Below are positions 8,377-18,105 of a stretch of 64,000 bases of DNA, piece after piece; the stretch's first letter is position 1, and every line of letters begins with the position of its first letter. The notes below the pieces were generated by a model that saw nothing but the letters and a program-made list of their open reading frames with translations, made no database searches and was not told where the DNA came from. This stretch comes from Bacteroidia bacterium (GTDB lineage Bacteria > Bacteroidota > Ignavibacteria > SZUA-365). The stretch covers positions 1,285,131 to 1,349,130 of the forward strand of contig JAOSJT010000001.1 of assembly GCA_027493955.1 (NCBI GenBank), written 5' to 3'. Both the position numbers and the translations under genes were made by a program.

Positions 8377-9289
8377 GTGGAATAATAACGTATCGCGTGA
8401 TTATAGTCAAGCCGGAATGACGATCACGTTGCAAAACAGAGATCTCCCAACGGCTTCTGCCTGGTTTTCTTCCTGGCACACCGCCATGCGAGACGCGCTG
8501 CAAATCCTCTCCGCGCTTTCATTCAATGGCTTCGGTGCAGGGATCACAGAGCTCACAGAGGGGAACAGAGGGCACAGAGAGAGATTTTTATGACGCAGTC
8601 TCTCCGCACTCTCATTCGATGGCTTCAGCGCAGATCGGGAATAGTTAATCGGGAAGTGGGAATCGTTAATCGGGAATCGTTAAACGTAAGTATGCGCATC
8701 ATTCGGAAAGGTGCTTGGTTGCTCTGCCAGCGAACGTTCGACTTCCGCCCAAAAACCTCTCCCCGCGTACGTCGCTCTCGTCGCTCTCATTCGATGGCTG
8801 CGGCGTAGGGTTCACGGAGGTCACAGAGGGAAACAGAGGACACAGAGGGATGTTTTGCAGTCGCCGCCTCCGTGCTCCTCCCCTCCGCGACTCTGTGCAG
8901 ATCCTGAGCGAGGTTTCGCGGTCCCTGAGCGTAGGCTCAGCCACCACCGAAAGGCTGCATCTTCGCGGCTCAGTCTCCTCCCCTCCGCGACTCTGTGCAG
9001 ATCCTGAGCGAGGTTTCGGCGGTCCCTGAGCGTAGGCTCAGCCGCCACCGAAAGGCTGCATCTTCGCGGCTCAGTCTCCTCCCCGCCGCGGCTCCACGCT
9101 CGGGACGGTGCCGGCGAAATGCATTGACAGCGGATGCGGCGTTGCGTAGCTTGTTTTTTCGTGCGCGACGGTTGTCGCGCGGGACGCATCGAAACAGGGA
9201 ACGGCCGGCAGGGCGTGCGTGGTGCAGGGAAACGCGCCCGATCCATCGGAATGTTCGTCATCATCACGGCACAATTACGGGGAAAACTG
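8377..9289. repeat. Intergenic repeat-rich stretch without a supported gene
   Basis: No convincing gene is seen. The segment holds several repeat types: a CTCTCATTCGATGGCTTC-like element (about 8512, 8604 and 8783), ACAGAGG-rich runs (8548-8582 and 8816-8850), GTTAATCGGGAATCGTTAAACG-like motifs broken across 8645-8690, and a 100-bp tandem duplication at 8875-9075. Open frames here have skewed composition and no ribosome-binding sites. Confidence 0.6.
8875..9075. repeat. Tandem duplication, two units of 100 and 101 bp
   Basis: Unit 1 is 8875-8974 and unit 2 is 8975-9075. Both begin CTCCTCCCCTCCGCGACTCT and end TTCGCGGCTCAGT. They differ by one inserted G and a few substitutions. A third copy starts at 9076 but decays after about 9 bases. 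Each unit includes the dispersed motif GGTCCCTGAGCGTAGGCTCA. Confidence 0.85.
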
Positions 9290-11368
9290 ATGCTGTATCA
9301 ATCATCGAGAGCGCTTCAACTGCTGAGACTGGGAACGGGTATCGCGGACGCCACCTTCCGCGAGGGGCAGGAAGAAGCCATTCAACACATCGTGGAAGGT
9401 CACGGCCGTCTGCTCGTCGTGCAAAAAACGGGCTGGGGCAAAAGTTTCGTGTATTTTATCGCGGCGCGCATGCTGCGGGATGCCGGCCACGGTCCGGCGC
9501 TGCTCATTTCACCGCTGCTCGCGCTGATGCGCAATCAGATCGCAGCCGCCGAACGCATGGGTGTGCGCGCGGCGAGTATCAACAGCGACAATCAGGATGC
9601 CTGGACGGACATCGAGTCCCGTCTCGCGCGGGATGAGATCGATATCCTCCTCATCTCGCCCGAACGATTGGCCAACGAGTGGTTCCGCGCCAATGTGCTG
9701 GGTCCCGTCGCCGCGCGCATCGCGCTGCTGGTGATCGACGAGGCGCATTGCATTTCCGATTGGGGACACGACTTCCGTCCGCAGTATCGCCTGCTGGAGA
9801 GAATCGTGCGAACGCTGCCGCCGAATATGCGTCTGCTCGCCACAACCGCGACGGCGAACAATCGCGTCCTGGAGGACCTCGTCGCGGTGCTGGGTCCGGG
9901 GCTGGCGCTGTCCCGCGGCGATCTCAATCGCGCCTCGCTCTGTCTGCAAACGCTGCGGATCCCGGGACAGGCCGAGCGTCTCGCGTGGCTCGCGGAGCGC
10001 TTCGCGACGCTCGACGGTCATGGCATCGTGTACACGCTCACCGTCCGCGACGCGGGCCTGGTCGCCGACTGGCTGAAATCCCGCGGCTTCCCTGTGCACG
10101 CATACACGGGAGATACGGGTGAGCGCCGGGAGGAGCTCGAATGGGCGCTGCTGCGGAATGAGGTAAAAGCCCTCGTCGCCACCACCGCCCTGGGCATGGG
10201 CTACGACAAACCGGATCTCGCCTTTGTGATCCATTATCAGATGCCGTCCTCGGTGGTGGCGTATTACCAGCAGGTGGGCCGGGCGGGCCGCGCGCTGGAC
10301 GCCGCGTACGGTGTGCTGCTCAGCGGCGAAGAAGACGACAGTATTAACGACTATTTCATCCGCAGCGCCTTCCCCACCCGCGAGGAAGTCGCCGAAGTGC
10401 TGCGCGCGCTGGAGCAAGCTCCCGACGGCCTCTCCGTGCCCGAGCTGCTGAGCCGGATAAACGTGAGCAAGGGTCGCGTGGAGAAAACTATGGCGCTGTT
10501 GTCGCTCGAGTCGCCGGCACCGATCGCCAGGCTCGGGAGCAAATGGCAGCTCACGGCCGCGACGCTCGGCGAAGCGTTCTGGGCACGCGCCGGGCGCCTG
10601 ACGGCCTTGCGGCGCACGGAGCACGAGCAGATGCTGGAGTACCTGCGTCTCCCCTTCGGCGAGCATATGTCCTATCTCATCAGGGCGCTCGACGGCGATC
10701 CATGCAGCGTTGGCGCGCCTCCGCTGGCGCCCCTGCCGGAAAGTGTTGACCCGTTGTTGCTTCGAGCCGCCATCGCTTTTCTGCGCCGCAGCAGGCTGCC
10801 GTTCGAACAGCGGAAAAAATGGCCGGATGGCGGTCTGCCGCGCTATGCCGTCAAAGGCATGATCGCGGCCGCGCAACAGGCGCGTCCCGGAATGGCCCTG
10901 TGTCAGTGGGGCGACGCCGGATGGGGCGACGATGTGCGAAAAGGGAAATATCGCGACGGCCGCTTCGCCGACGCATTGGTCGCGGCAGCCGCAGCCATGG
11001 TTCGGGAATGGGATCCGCAGCCGGCGCCCGCGTGGGTGACCGGCATTCCCTCCCTCAGGCACCCCGATCTCGTAGCGGACTTCGCCGCACGTCTTGCCGC
11101 TGCGCTCGGCCTGCCGTATTATACAGTACTCGTACGGACCGACCACAGACCTGAACAGAAAACCATGGCAAACAGCACACAACAGGCGCGCAATGTGGAC
11201 GGCGCTCTCGCCTGCAACGGCGTACCGATGCCCGAAGCGCCGGTCCTGCTGGTCGACGACATCGTGGATTCACGCTGGACCCTGACCGTGGCCGCGTGGC
11301 TCCTGCGCTCGCACGGGAGCGGCGACGTGTGGCCGATGGCGCTCGCGCGGGCGGGGTACGAGCAATGA
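9290..11368 (+). CDS. RecQ-type DNA helicase fused to a C-terminal phosphoribosyltransferase domain
   Basis: The 692-residue protein begins with a RecQ-family SF2 helicase core: FREGQEEAI, Walker A KTGWGKS, motif [27 protein letters not shown] and motif [13 protein letters not shown]. After a helical middle region the last 150 or so residues hold a type I phosphoribosyltransferase-like domain with the PRPP loop [17 protein letters not shown] chose the ATG at 9290 (GGGG upstream) because homology begins right after it; a longer frame from 9134 adds unlikely sequence. It overlaps the DprA-like gene by 4 bp (ATGA). RecQ unwinds DNA 3' to 5'. The PRTase-plus-DprA pairing recalls the ShosTA defence system, here with a helicase added; this role is inferred. 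Confidence 0.88.
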   Translation: MLYQSSRALQLLRLGTGIADATFREGQEEAIQHIVEGHGRLLVVQKTGWGKSFVYFIAARMLRDAGHGPALLISPLLALMRNQIAAAERMGVRAASINSDNQDAWTDIESRLARDEIDILLISPERLANEWFRANVLGPVAARIALLVIDEAHCISDWGHDFRPQYRLLERIVRTLPPNMRLLATTATANNRVLEDLVAVLGPGLALSRGDLNRASLCLQTLRIPGQAERLAWLAERFATLDGHGIVYTLTVRDAGLVADWLKSRGFPVHAYTGDTGERREELEWALLRNEVKALVATTALGMGYDKPDLAFVIHYQMPSSVVAYYQQVGRAGRALDAAYGVLLSGEEDDSINDYFIRSAFPTREEVAEVLRALEQAPDGLSVPELLSRINVSKGRVEKTMALLSLESPAPIARLGSKWQLTAATLGEAFWARAGRLTALRRTEHEQMLEYLRLPFGEHMSYLIRALDGDPCSVGAPPLAPLPESVDPLLLRAAIAFLRRSRLPFEQRKKWPDGGLPRYAVKGMIAAAQQARPGMALCQWGDAGWGDDVRKGKYRDGRFADALVAAAAAMVREWDPQPAPAWVTGIPSLRHPDLVADFAARLAAALGLPYYTVLVRTDHRPEQKTMANSTQQARNVDGALACNGVPMPEAPVLLVDDIVDSRWTLTVAAWLLRSHGSGDVWPMALARAGYEQ

Positions 11369-12354
11369 ACGGACCACTCTCCGACGATACCCAGGCCATT
11401 CTGCTCCTGACGGCGCCGTTGATCGCCGGCAGGTCCGCGACGTCAACGGAGCTACTCACACCGGGCGAATACAAACGCCTGGCCGCGGTTCTGCGCGACC
11501 TTCAGAGCACTCCGGCGGACCTGCTGACCTCGCGCGCAAGCGCGTTGACGGATGCCTGCGCGGCGGTTGTCGCCCCTGATCGCATGGGCCGCCTGCTGAG
11601 CAGGGGCTTTCTGCTGAGCCAGGTGGTCGAGCGCTGGCGGAATCGCGCGATCTGGATACTGGGTCATACCGATGAGGGCTATCCGCAGCGCTTCAGGGGT
11701 CGCCTGGGCGAGGATGCGCCACCGGTGCTCTACGGCTGCGGAGACGCGGACATCCTGGATTCCGGAGGTCTCGCCGTGGTTGGCTCGCGCAACGCGGAGG
11801 AAAAGCTCATTGACTTTACGATGGCTGTCGGAAGCTTAAGCGCCCGTGCCGGCAGAACACTGATTTCCGGCGGCGCCAGAGGCATTGATCAGGCGGCGAT
11901 GCGCGGCGCATTGGAGGCAGGCGGAAGGGTCAGCGGTGTGCTCGCCGACAGCCTCGAACGCAGCACGATGCAGCGCGAGCACCGCAACGTGCTGCTCGAC
12001 GGACGCATGGTGCTTATCTCGCCGTACGATCCCAATGCGGGCTTCAACGTCGGCAATGCCATGCAGCGCAACAAGCTGATCTACGCCCTGGCGGACGCGG
12101 CACTGGTGGTTTCGTCGGATCTGAAAAAAGGCGGCACCTGGGCCGGTGCCGCCGAGCAGCTGGATAAACGGAGATTCGTACCGGTTTTCGTGCGTTCCGC
12201 GGGAGAAGCCTCCGAAGGACTGACCGCCTTGCGCGCCAGGGGCGGGATTCCGTGGCCGGATCCCCGGGACGTCGACGACTTCGCCGCCATCTTCGACATA
12301 CCACTCCCGCGACCGCAGGAGGGTACACAAGACACCCTTTTCGGTTTTCCGTAG
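11365..12354 (+). CDS. DprA/Smf-like DNA-processing protein
   Basis: The 329-residue protein has the Rossmann-like DprA core: [18 protein letters not shown], then [20 protein letters not shown], the loop [20 protein letters not shown], and [11 protein letters not shown]. Classical DprA binds single-stranded DNA and loads RecA. In ShosTA-type modules a DprA-like protein neutralises a phosphoribosyltransferase toxin. The start codon overlaps the stop of the helicase gene (ATGA at 11365-11368), which fixes the start and implies coupled synthesis. No competence genes are nearby, so a defence or DNA-repair accessory role is more likely than transformation. It is followed by a repeat-bearing intergenic region. 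Confidence 0.85.
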   Translation: MNGPLSDDTQAILLLTAPLIAGRSATSTELLTPGEYKRLAAVLRDLQSTPADLLTSRASALTDACAAVVAPDRMGRLLSRGFLLSQVVERWRNRAIWILGHTDEGYPQRFRGRLGEDAPPVLYGCGDADILDSGGLAVVGSRNAEEKLIDFTMAVGSLSARAGRTLISGGARGIDQAAMRGALEAGGRVSGVLADSLERSTMQREHRNVLLDGRMVLISPYDPNAGFNVGNAMQRNKLIYALADAALVVSSDLKKGGTWAGAAEQLDKRRFVPVFVRSAGEASEGLTALRARGGIPWPDPRDVDDFAAIFDIPLPRPQEGTQDTLFGFP

Positions 12355-12606
12355 AAGGGCACGGTAGGCGTGACGCCGGGTGCCGATCATCCTGAGGTAA
12401 ATTTCGAAGCTTTCGTTCGGTGGAGTTAAACCGTTAAACGTTAAACGAGGGAGGGCTCTCTTTCTATGTGGGGCTGGCTCGCTCTGCTTACGGATGTTTG
12501 CGTTGGGCCTGAAATGCTCTCCCCGTTCTCATCGCTCTCATTCGATAGCATCGGTGCAAGGGTTCTTAAGGGGGAGAGGGTCGTTTGCGCTTGTAGCGCC
12601 GCGGCT
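12355..12606. repeat. Intergenic region with dispersed repeat motifs
   Basis: No gene is supported. It carries GTTAAACCGTTAAACGTTAA at 12424-12443 and a CTCTCATTCGATAGCATCGG element near 12535, both members of repeat families found elsewhere in the window. Confidence 0.5.
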
Positions 12607-12795
12607 TTATTTGATCGGCGTAATCCCCAGATCCCTGCAAATCTTTTACGCCAGGAGTTCTTTGATCTCCGAATGCCGGGGCACGGCTGAACGGGTATTC
12701 ATTGTCGGATTCCACCACCACGAGTGTTTGCTTCCCTCCCGCAGCAATGCACACCTCTGGCTGCGAAGATAGCGCAGGAGGTCGCCTCTCTTCAT
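12607..12795 (-). pseudogene. hicA: hicA toxin gene interrupted by an in-frame TAA
   Basis: Translation from the ATG at 12795 gives MKRGDLLRYLRSQRCALLRE, then GSKHSWWWNP and RSAVPRHSEIKELLA, the HicA double-stranded-RNA-binding-like toxin with its catalytic His in GSKH. Codon 50 (12646-12648) is TAA, and the same frame then continues KICRDLGITPIK to a second TAA at 12607-12609. HicA proteins normally continue through this point (LA-K/R-KICRDLGI), so a single base change, for example AAA to TAA, has removed the last 13 or so residues. The ATG overlaps the hicB stop by 4 bp. The toxin is probably inactive or weakened. Confidence 0.85.
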
Positions 12796-13004
12796 ACAGC
12801 TATTTTTTCGGTGCGGAAGCCACCGCCCGCTGCATTCAATGCGTCGCGGCGGTTGAATTCCAGCGCTTCCCGCAATGTCACCGCCAGGGTTTCCATCAGG
12901 TCTTCATAGCTGCTTTCCTGACAATTCACACCGGGAACTTCCTCGATCCATCCTATCCACCATTCACCGTCTTGCTTGACAACGGCGGTATATTCGTTCT
13001 TCAT
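12792..13004 (-). CDS. hicB: HicB-family antitoxin
   Basis: The 70-residue protein has the short HicB form: EYTAVVKQDGEWWIGWIEEV, then PGVNCQESSYEDLMETLAVT and LREALEFN. This partial RNase-H-like fold binds and neutralises HicA. The ATG at 13004 has AAGGAG about 10 nt upstream, which favours it over an in-frame start at 13052. The gene precedes hicA with an ATGA overlap; antitoxin-first order is the less common hicBA arrangement. The partner toxin carries a premature stop, so the antitoxin may persist as a solo regulator. Confidence 0.85.
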   Translation of the reverse strand: MKNEYTAVVKQDGEWWIGWIEEVPGVNCQESSYEDLMETLAVTLREALEFNRRDALNAAGGGFRTEKIAV

Positions 13005-13451
13005 CAGTACATTCTCCTTGTTACCGTACCGTGGGATGGCGGTTGTTGGCACAAGCAGTCAGTTCCATCCCGTCAACCACCCGGCAATGTAGGAATTTTT
13101 TCGGGTCGCTGCGCACGCGAGCTGAGGTTGAGGGAGTGCCGCCCTCCGGGCATAAAAACCTCTCCATTATCTCTCAACATGGCTTCGGCAGAGAATCGGG
13201 GGAGTTAAACTGTTAAACGTGAAATGTTAAACGATGGGAGGGCCTGTAGAGTGGAGGGAGGGGCTGGTACGTTTTGATGGGTGGCAATGCGCCTTCGTTG
13301 CGGATAGAGGCCGTGCGAGCCGGTAAAACAAATAGCGATGTCACGAATCAACCCAGTTCCATCAGCCCTTCAAAAACTCCTCTGCGACACCCCTCCCCTG
13401 CCCCTCCCCTGCGTCTCTGCGCCTTGCATTTCGCGGTGTGCCACGTCGGCT
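13005..13451. other. Intergenic region without a supported gene
   Basis: It should hold the hicBA promoter near its left end. Around 13205-13236 are GTTAAACTGTTAAACG-type repeats, and near 13162 a diverged CTCTCAACATGGCTTCGG element. I see no gene. Confidence 0.45.
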
Positions 13452-14852
13452 TCAGGCTTTCTCGAAATTGCTGCGATCAATATTCAGGCGTTTCATCATT
13501 TTTTGTATGGCGGCGCGGGTGAGGCCGCATTCTTCGGCGGCGTGGGAGATGTTGCCGCCGGTGCGTCCGAGAATGTTTTCGAGGAACTGCCGTTGAAAAT
13601 CGGCCAGCAGGCGCTGCTTGGCTTCTTCGTAGGTTATGGCGGGCGTGTGTCGCTGCGTAGCGGTCGCGGCGCTCGCGCCGTGGAGAAAGAAGTGATGCGG
13701 AAGCAGATCGGCTCCCCTGCCGAGTATCACGGCGCGCTGCGTGGCGTTTTCGAGTTCGCGCACATTCCCCGGCCAGCTGTACTGTCGCAAGGCGGTTGCG
13801 GCGTCGGCGGTGATGGCGAGAATGCTGGTACTTCCCGGCAGACACAATTGCGCGGCGCGTCGCACGAAATGGCGGGCTAATGGCAGTATGTCGGCTGGAC
13901 GCTCGCGCAGAGGCGGTATGGTGACGTGAAACACGCCGAGCCGGTAGTACAAATCCTCACGGAACTGCCCGGCCTCAACCATCTTCCGTAAATCGCGGTT
14001 GCAGGCGGCGATGAGACGAAAATCCGTCGCCTCGTCGCTGCCGGAGCCCAGCGGACGGATAATTTTTTCCTGCAGTACGCGCAGCAGCTTGGACTGGAAA
14101 ACCGGCGACATGGAGGCGATCTCGTCGAGGAAGAGCGTGCCGCCATGCGCGCGCCGCAGCATGCCTTCGTAATTCCTGTCCGCACCGGTAAACGCGCCGC
14201 GCCGGAAGCCGAAGAGCTCGGACTCGAGCAAGGTATCCGGCAGAGCCGCGCAGTTAACGGCCACGAAGGGCTTGGCGAAGCCGCTGCGGCGATGGATAGC
14301 CCGCGCGACGAGTTCCTTGCCCGTACCGCTTTCGCCGTTGATGAGAACGGGGACGTGCGTAGCGGCTACCTGTCGCACAAGCTCGAGAACGGCCAGCATG
14401 CCCGGATCCACTGCGATAATTCCCTCCTCGCTGGTGTCCTCCTGCACAGCCGTACGTGCGGCGAGAATGCGGCGGCCGCTCATGGCCACCGTCTGGAGGA
14501 TTTCATCATTGTCGAAAGGCTTGGTGAGGAAGTTTGCGGCGCCGGCGTGCAGGCATTCCACCGCCAGCTCTATCGTTCCGAAGCCGGTGACGAGAATCAC
14601 CTCCACAGCCGGATGCGTGGCTTTGATGTCGCGAAGCAAATCCACACCCGATCGTCCGGGCATGCGGATATCGGAAATCACCAGATCCACGGGTGAGGAC
14701 GCGAGCTGTGCCAGCGCTTCCTCGGCCGACGCCGCGGAAGCTATCACGGCGCCCGTGGGCGTGAGGAGGCGCGTCAGCCCCAGACGGAGATCCGGCTCAT
14801 CGTCCACCACGAGAATGCGGAGGTTGGTGAGTATGTCCGCCGCCGCGCACAT
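13452..14852 (-). CDS. NtrC-family response regulator (REC-AAA+-Fis HTH)
   Basis: The 466-residue protein has a receiver domain with phospho-acceptor Asp 61 (VISDIRMPG) and Lys 111 (FLTKPF), a sigma-54 AAA+ domain with Walker A GESGTGKE (173-180), GAFTGA (219-224) and Walker B TLFLDE (239-244), then a Fis-type helix-turn-helix at the C-terminus ([20 protein letters not shown]). It should activate sigma-54 promoters when phosphorylated. Its ATG overlaps the kinase stop by one base (TGATG), so the kinase upstream is its partner. Targets are unknown; the consensus sigma-54 promoter at 7078 has its own local activator. Confidence 0.93.
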   Translation of the reverse strand: MCAAADILTNLRILVVDDEPDLRLGLTRLLTPTGAVIASAASAEEALAQLASSPVDLVISDIRMPGRSGVDLLRDIKATHPAVEVILVTGFGTIELAVECLHAGAANFLTKPFDNDEILQTVAMSGRRILAARTAVQEDTSEEGIIAVDPGMLAVLELVRQVAATHVPVLINGESGTGKELVARAIHRRSGFAKPFVAVNCAALPDTLLESELFGFRRGAFTGADRNYEGMLRRAHGGTLFLDEIASMSPVFQSKLLRVLQEKIIRPLGSGSDEATDFRLIAACNRDLRKMVEAGQFREDLYYRLGVFHVTIPPLRERPADILPLARHFVRRAAQLCLPGSTSILAITADAATALRQYSWPGNVRELENATQRAVILGRGADLLPHHFFLHGASAATATQRHTPAITYEEAKQRLLADFQRQFLENILGRTGGNISHAAEECGLTRAAIQKMMKRLNIDRSNFEKA

Positions 14853-17194
14853 CAGTCCCTCCCTCTCACGACGGTCGGTGTTGCCGCTGCGCCCGTTCCG
14901 GGCGGCGAGGTATAGCCGGCGAGACCGGAGGAGGCCACGTCCGCGTCCAGCGTCAGTTCCGTGCGGACACGCGGGATGGCGACACGGAATACCGTCTCGC
15001 CCGGTCGTGAAGTCGCCAGCGCGAGGGTGCCGCCGAGCGTGGTGATGATACGGCGGGAAATGGACAAGCCCAGTCCCGTCCCCTTGCCGCTGGGTTTGGA
15101 GGTGAAGAAGGGTTCAAAAATACTGTGCTGATGCTCCAATGGAATTCCGGGTCCGTTATCCATGATATCCACCAGCAGGCCGGCGCTGTCGTTGTCTTCC
15201 CATCGCGTCCGCACGGTGATGCGTCCGCCTTCTTCATCGAGCGCCTGCAGGGCGTTCATGATCAGATTGACGAACACCTGACGCAGCCAGGTTTCGTCGC
15301 TGCGTACGACGGCGTCGCCGTTCATGAACTCCATATCGAAGCAGACATTTCCCTTTTCATACAGTGGACGCAGAAAACGGACAACATCAACGAGTACTTC
15401 ATGCAGGTCGGTTTCCTCCTCGCCCGCTGCCTCGCCGCGTCCGTAGCTGAGCAGGTAGCGAATGGTGCGCTTGCAACTTTCGGTGTTGCGGAGAATGACG
15501 TCGAGATGCTCGGAATAGGTCGCATCGTCTCGCAAATCGCTGCGCATCATTTGCGCGAACATGGAAATGGCGGCAAGGGGATTGTTCAGCTCATGCGCCA
15601 TCACGGCGGAGACCTCGCCCAGCACAGCAAGGCGATCCTGATGCGCCTGCTTTTCGTCTATGCGCATGCGTTCGGTGACGTCGCGTCCCACGAGCACGGT
15701 GCCTTCGAGGCCCGCCATCGAGGCGATGCTCGAGGAAACGACTTCGTACACACGGTGGCCGACATCGAGCATGCAATCGCGCGCGGGCATGCGATGGTCC
15801 AGCAGGCATTGCCGGCAGTCGCGTTCGCCGGGTCGTCCGCAGGCGCAGCGCCGGGGTGCCAGCGGCAGCTGTGCGTCGCGCAGGTACTCGAGCAGCGGCG
15901 CCGCCGCGTTGTTATGCATGATCAGTGTCGCATCGCGGTCGAAGTACAGCACGGCATCGTCCATGGAATGCACGACGGTATTGAGCAAATCGCGTTCGAT
16001 ACTGAGCGCTTTACGCTGCTCGTCCAGTTGCCGGGCGGTATTGCGCAGACGGGTGGTGCGTTCTTCTGTTGCGGCTGCCATGAGGTTGAAGGAGCGGGCT
16101 ACATCGCCGATTTCATCCTCCCCGCTGTCGTCCACATGGATGGTAAAATCGCCGGCCGTCATGGCGCGGGCGGCGTCCCCGAGCGCCGCGAGAGGTTTGA
16201 TGAGGAAGCGCACGGGGAAATACAGGAGAATGAGCGACACGAGAGCTATGAGCACGCCGGCGCCGAGAAAGCTGCTCTGCAAGCCGGACACCGGGAGCAT
16301 GGCTCTGTGCGCATCCACGGCCACATGGACGCGCCATCCGTACGAACCTATTGCGTGCTCCCGCATGATGGCGGGCGACGGTGCCGCGGCAGCAACGGAA
16401 GCGACGTCCCGCATCGCGAAGGATGCCGCATCGGCCTCCTCCCCCGGGGCGTTGCCGGCATGGCCTCCCGGTGCGGTTCCGCTTGCCGGGGTGAGCACGA
16501 AACGGCCGCCGCGCTGATCCGAAAGCGTGACGATGTGTTCGGAGAGCATTCCTGTGGCGCGAGCCGTATCCATGCCGGAGAGGTTGCCCACGAGTCGCCG
16601 TAGATCAATCCAGAAACACAAGGTACCGATGCGTGTACCACCGCCGAGATTGCGAACCGGTGTACTTATCGCGAAATGCCGGTTATCGCCGTCTCCCGAC
16701 TCCACGAAGCTGCTGTACCAGAGTGTGTCGTGCCGGAGTAAATCCCGGGTGACACCGGCGGGAATGCGCCTATCCGCATCGCGTACCGAGGCCAGTATGT
16801 TTCCTTCGGGACCCAGCAGCAGCAGATCGGTCAGAGCGGAAATGAGAGGAAATTTATTGCGTGCGAGATGCGCGGCGAGATGTTCGTGCACGACGTCTCC
16901 TTGCGCATTGCCCGCGAGGCCGTTGACCGCGAGCAGTGTTTCCATTTGCGCACGGATGTACCCGTCGGAAGCGAAGTCCTCCGCGCGACGTCCCATGAGA
17001 TGCAGCGTGGCGGACAGTTCGTGCGCCAGTCCGGCGCTCTCCGCGGCGATGCGCAGATTTATCTCGCTTTCCAGCGCCGAGCCCGCGGAGACGGAAATGA
17101 GATATCCCCCGACGCCGAACGCGAACAGGCAGATACCTACGAAGGCCCCAGTCAGCTTGTACTTGATCTGAACATGTGACAGTGGATCGCGCAA
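14852..17194 (-). CDS. NtrB/ZraS-like membrane sensor histidine kinase with Cys-rich PAS domain
   Basis: The 780-residue protein has an N-terminal membrane helix (about 14-34), a long periplasmic sensor region (35-305), a second membrane helix (about 308-330), a HAMP domain (about 331-385), a PAS-like domain (400-510), a HisKA domain with phospho-acceptor His 534 (MAHELNNPL) and an HATPase with DNGPGIP and [10 protein letters not shown]. Five cysteines cluster in the PAS domain at 450, 452, 460, 463 and 474, which suggests metal or redox sensing. It overlaps the NtrC-like regulator gene by one base and precedes it in the operon. The ligand cannot be told from sequence. Confidence 0.92.
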   Translation of the reverse strand: MRDPLSHVQIKYKLTGAFVGICLFAFGVGGYLISVSAGSALESEINLRIAAESAGLAHELSATLHLMGRRAEDFASDGYIRAQMETLLAVNGLAGNAQGDVVHEHLAAHLARNKFPLISALTDLLLLGPEGNILASVRDADRRIPAGVTRDLLRHDTLWYSSFVESGDGDNRHFAISTPVRNLGGGTRIGTLCFWIDLRRLVGNLSGMDTARATGMLSEHIVTLSDQRGGRFVLTPASGTAPGGHAGNAPGEEADAASFAMRDVASVAAAAPSPAIMREHAIGSYGWRVHVAVDAHRAMLPVSGLQSSFLGAGVLIALVSLILLYFPVRFLIKPLAALGDAARAMTAGDFTIHVDDSGEDEIGDVARSFNLMAAATEERTTRLRNTARQLDEQRKALSIERDLLNTVVHSMDDAVLYFDRDATLIMHNNAAAPLLEYLRDAQLPLAPRRCACGRPGERDCRQCLLDHRMPARDCMLDVGHRVYEVVSSSIASMAGLEGTVLVGRDVTERMRIDEKQAHQDRLAVLGEVSAVMAHELNNPLAAISMFAQMMRSDLRDDATYSEHLDVILRNTESCKRTIRYLLSYGRGEAAGEEETDLHEVLVDVVRFLRPLYEKGNVCFDMEFMNGDAVVRSDETWLRQVFVNLIMNALQALDEEGGRITVRTRWEDNDSAGLLVDIMDNGPGIPLEHQHSIFEPFFTSKPSGKGTGLGLSISRRIITTLGGTLALATSRPGETVFRVAIPRVRTELTLDADVASSGLAGYTSPPGTGAAATPTVVRGRD

Positions 17195-17375
17195 CGTCGT
17201 ATCCTTTCAGCGATCATAATCATCGAGTCTTTTGTCGATTTTAATATACGACGGTGATTGGAGCTTGTCAAGTGGCGGAGAAATCAAGGTGAATCGTTCA
17301 ATGTGAATCGTTAATCGTTAAACGTGGCTCGTGAGTCGTGAATCGTTGCAGGTCAAGGACCCTTCACCAACCCGA
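17195..17375. other. Promoter region of the NtrB/NtrC pair and repeat border
   Basis: The stretch begins with an AT-rich patch (17215-17260) that may hold the kinase promoter on the minus strand. It continues with AATCGTTAAACG-type motifs (about 17290-17345) of the dispersed family, then passes into the repeat array. No gene is seen. Confidence 0.4.
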
Positions 17376-17718
17376 GTGTCGCCCTTCGGGCTGATGGCGA
17401 ATGTGCTGTGCGCGTGCCCCCTCAGCTGAAGCTGGTGGCTAGAGGAAGTGTCGCCCTTCGGGCTGGGGACGTCATCGCTGGGTGCGGAAGTCCCCCAACT
17501 GCCGTTGGGGGATACAGGAAGAGTCGCCCTTCGGGCTCTTCACACTTCACCCTTCACCCTTTACCTCCCTCGTGTCGCCCTTCGGGCTGATGGCGGATGT
17601 GCTGTGCGCGTGCCCCCCCAGCTGAAGCTGGGGGTTAGAGGAAGTGTCGCCCTTCGGGCTCTTCACCCTTTACCCTTCACCCTTTACCTCCCCGTGTCGC
17701 CCTTCGGGCTCTTCACCC
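17376..17718. repeat. Mosaic repeat array 1, left part
   Basis: The array is built from a few modules in changing order: GTGTCGCCCTTCGGGCT; a CTTCACCC/TTTACCTCC run; GATGGCGGATGTGCTGTGCG; hairpin CCCAGCTGAAGCTGGGG; and a longer module with hairpin CCCCCAACTGCCGTTGGGGG. The IS3-family element at 17719-19176 interrupts it, and it resumes at 19177. Frames through it are repetitive and non-coding in appearance. Confidence 0.85.
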
Positions 17719-17758
17719 TGGAGTGTCCCGAAGAAATTGCACAGAGAGTTCCCCCCGG
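17719..17758 (+). repeat. Left terminal inverted repeat of the IS3-family element
   Basis: It starts TGGAGTGTCCCGAAG and ends TTCCCCCCGG. It matches the reverse complement of 19137-19176 at 34 of 40 positions without gaps. Confidence 0.9.
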
Positions 17759-17790
17759 TTACCTTTTCAAAAATCACCGGAGACTCTGTC

Positions 17791-18105
17791 ATGGTAAAAC
17801 GAACCCACAAGAAATATGATGCTGCATTCAAACGATCCGTGATCGAGTTGGCTGACAGCACCGATCGACCCGACTCCGCGCTTGAGGAGGAGTTCGACCT
17901 CTATGATGGTGCGATACGCACCTGGCGCCGTCAGCTTCTGACACAGAAGTCAGAGGCCTTTCCCGGCAACGGAAATCTTCCCGCCAGTGATTCTGAACTG
18001 CATCGTCTTCGTCGAGAGAACGAGATTCTCCGTCAGGAGCGCGAAATATTAAAAAAAGCAGTGGCCATCTTCTCGCTACCCACGAAGCCCGGTTCCGGTT
18101 TATGA
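17791..18105 (+). CDS. IS3-family transposase OrfA
   Basis: The 104-residue protein starts MVKRTHKKYDAAFKRSVIEL, the helix-turn-helix of IS3 OrfA proteins, and ends in a leucine-zipper-like coiled coil (LHRLRRENEILRQEREILKKA). The start at 17791 is inside the element. A longer frame from 17644 would run through the repeat array and is rejected. OrfA binds the element ends and dimerises with OrfAB. A slippery A7 tract lies near the end of the gene, and its stop overlaps the OrfB start by 4 bp (ATGA). Confidence 0.9.
   Translation: MVKRTHKKYDAAFKRSVIELADSTDRPDSALEEEFDLYDGAIRTWRRQLLTQKSEAFPGNGNLPASDSELHRLRRENEILRQEREILKKAVAIFSLPTKPGSGL
18051..18058 (+). other. Programmed -1 frameshift site of the IS3-family element
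   Basis: The sequence A-AAA-AAA-G sits in the OrfA frame (TTA AAA AAA GCA). A -1 slip enters the OrfB frame, which is open from here through the OrfB ATG at 18102, giving an OrfAB fusion as usual for IS3 elements. Confidence 0.7.

Noticed and set aside
9509..11182. A 557-codon minus-strand frame opposite the RecQ fusion gene
   Set aside because: High-GC codon bias in the true gene opens the antisense frame. The plus strand shows clear helicase motifs throughout.
12466..12772. Plus-strand frames of 74-92 codons over the hicA region
   Set aside because: They overlap a dispersed repeat and the clearly recognisable hicA sequence on the other strand.
15125..16603. A 492-codon plus-strand frame opposite the NtrB-like kinase
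   Set aside because: It is an antisense shadow of a gene with obvious kinase motifs and has His-rich, non-protein-like composition.
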